Part shown: positions 61,727 to 64,000 of the stretch, piece after piece | How the letters are laid out: each line of letters starts with the position of its first letter | Position numbering within the stretch: position 1 is the first letter of the stretch | NCBI RefSeq assembly: GCF_014199915.1 | Contig: NZ_JACHOO010000008.1 | Location: forward strand, 62,001-126,000 | DNA: 64,000 nucleotides | Direction: 5' to 3' | Source of the DNA: Prosthecomicrobium pneumaticum | GTDB lineage: Bacteria > Pseudomonadota > Alphaproteobacteria > Rhizobiales > Kaistiaceae | Position numbers and translations under genes: made by a program | The notes under the pieces: model-generated | Database searches by the model: none | Told to the model about the DNA's origin: nothing | The model's input: only the letters and a program-made list of their open reading frames with translations

Positions 61727-62470
61727 ATGCGCGGACGCTGCATACCGCTGTCGCCGACCCGGCGGATCGTCTGCGACTTCATGCGGATGTCGCGCGACGT
61801 GCCGACCATCCCGATCGAACGTCCGATGGCGCTCGGCCGCCTCGTCGCGGCGCGCGACGCGGCGCGCGAGCGGCTGCCCTGGTCGGCGATCTTCATGAAG
61901 GCCTATGCGCTCACGGCGGCGGAAATGCCGGTGCTGCGGCGCGCCTATGTCCGCTTCCCGACGGCGCATCTCTATGAATATGGCGAGAGCGTCGCGAGCA
62001 TTGCGGTGGAGCGCGACTATCGCGGCGAGCCGGGTGTCTTCGTCACCCGCATCCGCGCGCCGGAGGCCCTTTCGCTCGGACTGATCGGTGCGGCGATCCG
62101 CCATGCCGCGAGCGCGCCGGTCGAGACCATCCGGCCGTTCAGGAAGCTGCTCCTCATCGCCCGGCTGCCCGCGCCGCTGCGCGCCGTGATCTGGTGGATG
62201 GCGCTCAATGTCGGGCGCTGGCGGGGGCACCATATCGGCACCTTCGGCATCTCGGTCGTATCCTCGCTCGGCGCGGACGTGACCCATGTGCGCTCGCCGA
62301 TGACGGTGCTGCTCAATTACGGGGTGATCGCCCCCGAAGGCCCGACGATCGTGCGCTTCGTCTTCGATCATCGGGTGCTCGACGGCGCGGTGGCGGCCCG
62401 CGCCCTCGCCCGGCTCGAGGAAATCCTGACCGGCCCCATCCTCGCCGAGATCGAGGCCGATCGCCGCTGA
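61727..62470 (+). CDS. Stand-alone 2-oxo acid dehydrogenase E2-type acyltransferase
   Basis: A 247-residue protein with the chloramphenicol-acetyltransferase-like fold of E2 catalytic domains. The N-terminus SPTRRIVCDFMRMS and the catalytic HRVLDG (in FVFDHRVLDGAVAARAL) are visible. There is no lipoyl domain and no E1/E3-binding domain, so it cannot work as an ordinary E2. It may acylate a free small molecule or protein. ATG 61727 has GAGGAAG upstream. Confidence 0.85.
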   Translation: MRGRCIPLSPTRRIVCDFMRMSRDVPTIPIERPMALGRLVAARDAARERLPWSAIFMKAYALTAAEMPVLRRAYVRFPTAHLYEYGESVASIAVERDYRGEPGVFVTRIRAPEALSLGLIGAAIRHAASAPVETIRPFRKLLLIARLPAPLRAVIWWMALNVGRWRGHHIGTFGISVVSSLGADVTHVRSPMTVLLNYGVIAPEGPTIVRFVFDHRVLDGAVAARALARLEEILTGPILAEIEADRR

Positions 62471-62599
62471 GCGCCGCGCCGGGGTTGCACTTCCCGGCCT
62501 GATGCGCCACATCCGCCGAAAACCGGCGGCGACGCGCCGCGCCCCCTTGTTGCCGGACGGCCGGAGTGCTCTGCTGGCCGCACGCGAACCGAGGCCCCG

Positions 62600-63433
62600 A
62601 TGGTCACCTATATCGACGCCGAACTGGCGCCGCCGAAGAACAACGGTCAGATCCGGCTCTATGGCCGGGACGCCTTCGAGGCCATGCACCGCGCCGGCCG
62701 GCTCGCCGCGCAGTGCCTCGACGAGCTGACCAGGATCGTCGCGCCAGGCCTGCCGACCGACACGATCGACCGCTTCGTCTACGAGTTCGGCATGGATCAC
62801 GGCGCGCTGCCGGCGACGCTCGGCTATCGCGGCTACACCAAGGCGACCTGCACCTCGATCAACCACGTCGTCTGCCACGGCATCCCGAACGACAAGCCGC
62901 TGCGCGACGGCGACATCGTCAACATCGACGTCACCTATGTGCTCGACGGCTGGCACGGCGATTCGAGCCGGATGTACCTGGTGGGCGAGGTGAAGCGGGC
63001 GGCAGAGCGGCTCGTCGAGGTGACCTACGAATCGATGATGCGGGGCATCGCCGCCGTGAAGGCCGGGGCGACGCTGGGCGACATCGGCTACGCCATCCAG
63101 TCCTATGCCGAGGCGGAACGCTGCTCGGTGGTGCGGGATTTCTGCGGCCATGGCGTCGGCCGGCTGTTCCACGATGCGCCGAACATCCTGCACTACGGTT
63201 CACCCGGTGAAGGCGCGGTGCTGAAGCCGGGCATGATCTTCACCATCGAGCCGATGATCAATCTCGGCCGGCCGCAGGTGAAGATCCTGTCGGACGGCTG
63301 GACCGCGGTGACGCGCGACCGCTCGCTGTCGGCGCAGTTCGAACACACCGTCGGTGTCACCGAAGAGGGCTGCGAGATCTTCACCCTCTCCCCGGCCGGC
63401 CTCGACAAGCCGCCCTATCCGCCAGCGGCGTGA
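62600..63433 (+). CDS. map: Methionine aminopeptidase, type I
   Basis: Removes N-terminal methionine from new proteins. The 277-residue enzyme has metal ligands in [31 protein letters not shown], the Glu in [10 protein letters not shown] and the Glu of FEHTVGV. ATG 62600 gives the family N-terminus. radC follows 22 nt later on the same strand. Confidence 0.96.
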   Translation: MVTYIDAELAPPKNNGQIRLYGRDAFEAMHRAGRLAAQCLDELTRIVAPGLPTDTIDRFVYEFGMDHGALPATLGYRGYTKATCTSINHVVCHGIPNDKPLRDGDIVNIDVTYVLDGWHGDSSRMYLVGEVKRAAERLVEVTYESMMRGIAAVKAGATLGDIGYAIQSYAEAERCSVVRDFCGHGVGRLFHDAPNILHYGSPGEGAVLKPGMIFTIEPMINLGRPQVKILSDGWTAVTRDRSLSAQFEHTVGVTEEGCEIFTLSPAGLDKPPYPPAA

Positions 63434-63455
63434 CGACGGAGGCCGGAAGGGGGCG

Positions 63456-64000
63456 ATGAGCGGCTTCGACGACGACGCCAGCCCGCCGCCCCACTTCCTC
63501 GGTCACCGCGAGCGGCTGAAGGAGCGGTTTCGCGAGGCGGGGCCGGACGCCGTCGCGGATTACGAGCTGCTCGAGCTGCTGCTCTTCCCCGCCGTGCCGC
63601 GGCGCGACGTCAAGCCGCTCGCCAAGGGCCTGCTCGCCCGCTTCGGCTCGTTCTCCGACGTGCTCGCCGCGCCCGAGGCGCGGCTGATGGAAGTGAACGG
63701 CATCGGCCCGGCGGTGGCGGCGCATCTGAAGGTCGTGCATGCCGCGGCGCTGCGCTATGCGCGCGAACCGATCAAGGGGCGGCCCCTGCTCTCCTCCTGG
63801 AGCTCGGTGCTCGACTATTGCCGGGCGGCGATGGCCTATGAGGAACGCGAGCAGTTCCGCATCCTCTTCCTCGACCGCAAGAACGCGCTGATCGCCGACG
63901 AGCGGCAGCAGGTCGGCACCGTCGACCACACGCCGGTCTATCCGCGCGAGGTGGTGAAGCGGGCGCTCGAACTCTCCGCCACGGCGGTCATCCTCGTCCA
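63456..64000 (+). CDS. radC: RadC/JAB-domain protein (truncated by window end)
   Basis: The first 181 codons are present. The N-terminal helix-hairpin-helix-like part ([44 protein letters not shown]) and the start of the JAB metalloprotease domain ([38 protein letters not shown]) are visible; the catalytic His motif lies at or beyond the edge. Role in repair is unproven in this family. Confidence 0.93.
   Translation, partial: MSGFDDDASPPPHFLGHRERLKERFREAGPDAVADYELLELLLFPAVPRRDVKPLAKGLLARFGSFSDVLAAPEARLMEVNGIGPAVAAHLKVVHAAALRYAREPIKGRPLLSSWSSVLDYCRAAMAYEEREQFRILFLDRKNALIADERQQVGTVDHTPVYPREVVKRALELSATAVILV

Noticed and set aside
1-64000. CRISPR arrays, prophage or integrated element
   Set aside because: No regularly spaced repeats, phage structural genes, integrase or tRNA-bounded island were found; the region near tRNA-Leu at 55453-55538 contains only housekeeping-type genes.

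Overview
The window is GC-rich chromosomal DNA from an alphaproteobacterium, most probably of the order Hyphomicrobiales (Rhizobiales). I infer this from the gene families present: a DUF1127 peptide, DUF3126, a PAS_5-type protein, a BTLCP transglutaminase-like protein, the lpiA(mprF)-acvB pair, an NAD-type formate dehydrogenase operon, and the order thrS / yidD / NifU-like / folE / hisI. Coding density is very high. Many adjacent genes overlap by 4 nt (ATGA), so translational coupling is the rule. No rRNA, CRISPR array, prophage or insertion sequence was seen. One tRNA, tRNA-Leu(UAA), is present.

Layout. Positions 0.1-6.5 kb: thrS, a kptA-like tRNA 2'-phosphotransferase inserted between two copies of the last 33 codons of yidD, yidD, a NifU-like scaffold, folE, hisI, a CBS protein and a rhomboid protease. 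Positions 6.8-12.4 kb: PAS protein, transglutaminase-like protein, gamma-carbonic-anhydrase-like protein, DUF3126, cysE, an alpha/beta hydrolase, a zinc-finger protein and an FAD monooxygenase. Positions 12.3-15.6 kb: a compact RiPP-like locus with three tandem short precursor genes (36-38 codons, absent from ordinary gene calls), a PqqD-like leader-binding protein, a lasso-type B2 protease, an HPr-kinase-like enzyme and a nucleotidyltransferase, but no lasso cyclase and no exporter. Positions 15.8-24.6 kb: acyl-CoA/acyl-ACP synthetase, CaiB/BaiF transferase, two small proteins, glutaryl-CoA dehydrogenase, a YqjI-like PadR regulator with a clear inverted-repeat operator, and a sugar ABC importer lacking its own ATPase.

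Positions 24.9-28.9 kb hold an uncharacterised pterin-like cassette: RibD-type reductase, methyltransferase, glycosyltransferase, divergent 6-pyruvoyl-tetrahydropterin-synthase homologue and medium-chain dehydrogenase. Positions 28.9-38.7 kb: a formate dehydrogenase operon (fdsG-fdsB-fdsA-fdhD and an FdsD subunit fused to a ~500-residue low-complexity tail), flanked by two MltB-type lytic transglycosylases. Positions 39.4-42 kb: modABC for molybdate uptake behind a Mo-box-like palindrome; it would supply the molybdenum that the formate dehydrogenase needs.

Positions 42-50.6 kb: RlpA-like protein, aldo/keto reductase, SDR dehydrogenase, a ParDE toxin-antitoxin pair, NAD-dependent epimerase, DUF423 protein, prfC, a DUF883-like membrane-anchored peptide and a HAD-phosphatase/HerA-type ATPase fusion. 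Positions 50.6-51 kb: a gene-free block of dispersed repeats. Positions 51-64 kb: a pyridine-nucleotide disulfide oxidoreductase, DUF4126 protein, hybrid histidine kinase, tRNA-Leu, acvB-mprF (lysyl-phosphatidylglycerol turnover), an acidic small protein, gpt, a CinA-type protein, a lipoyl-less E2-type acyltransferase, map and the start of radC.

The most promising undescribed system is the cyclase-less RiPP locus at 12.3-15.6 kb. The pterin-like cassette, the kptA insertion and the FdsD fusion follow.
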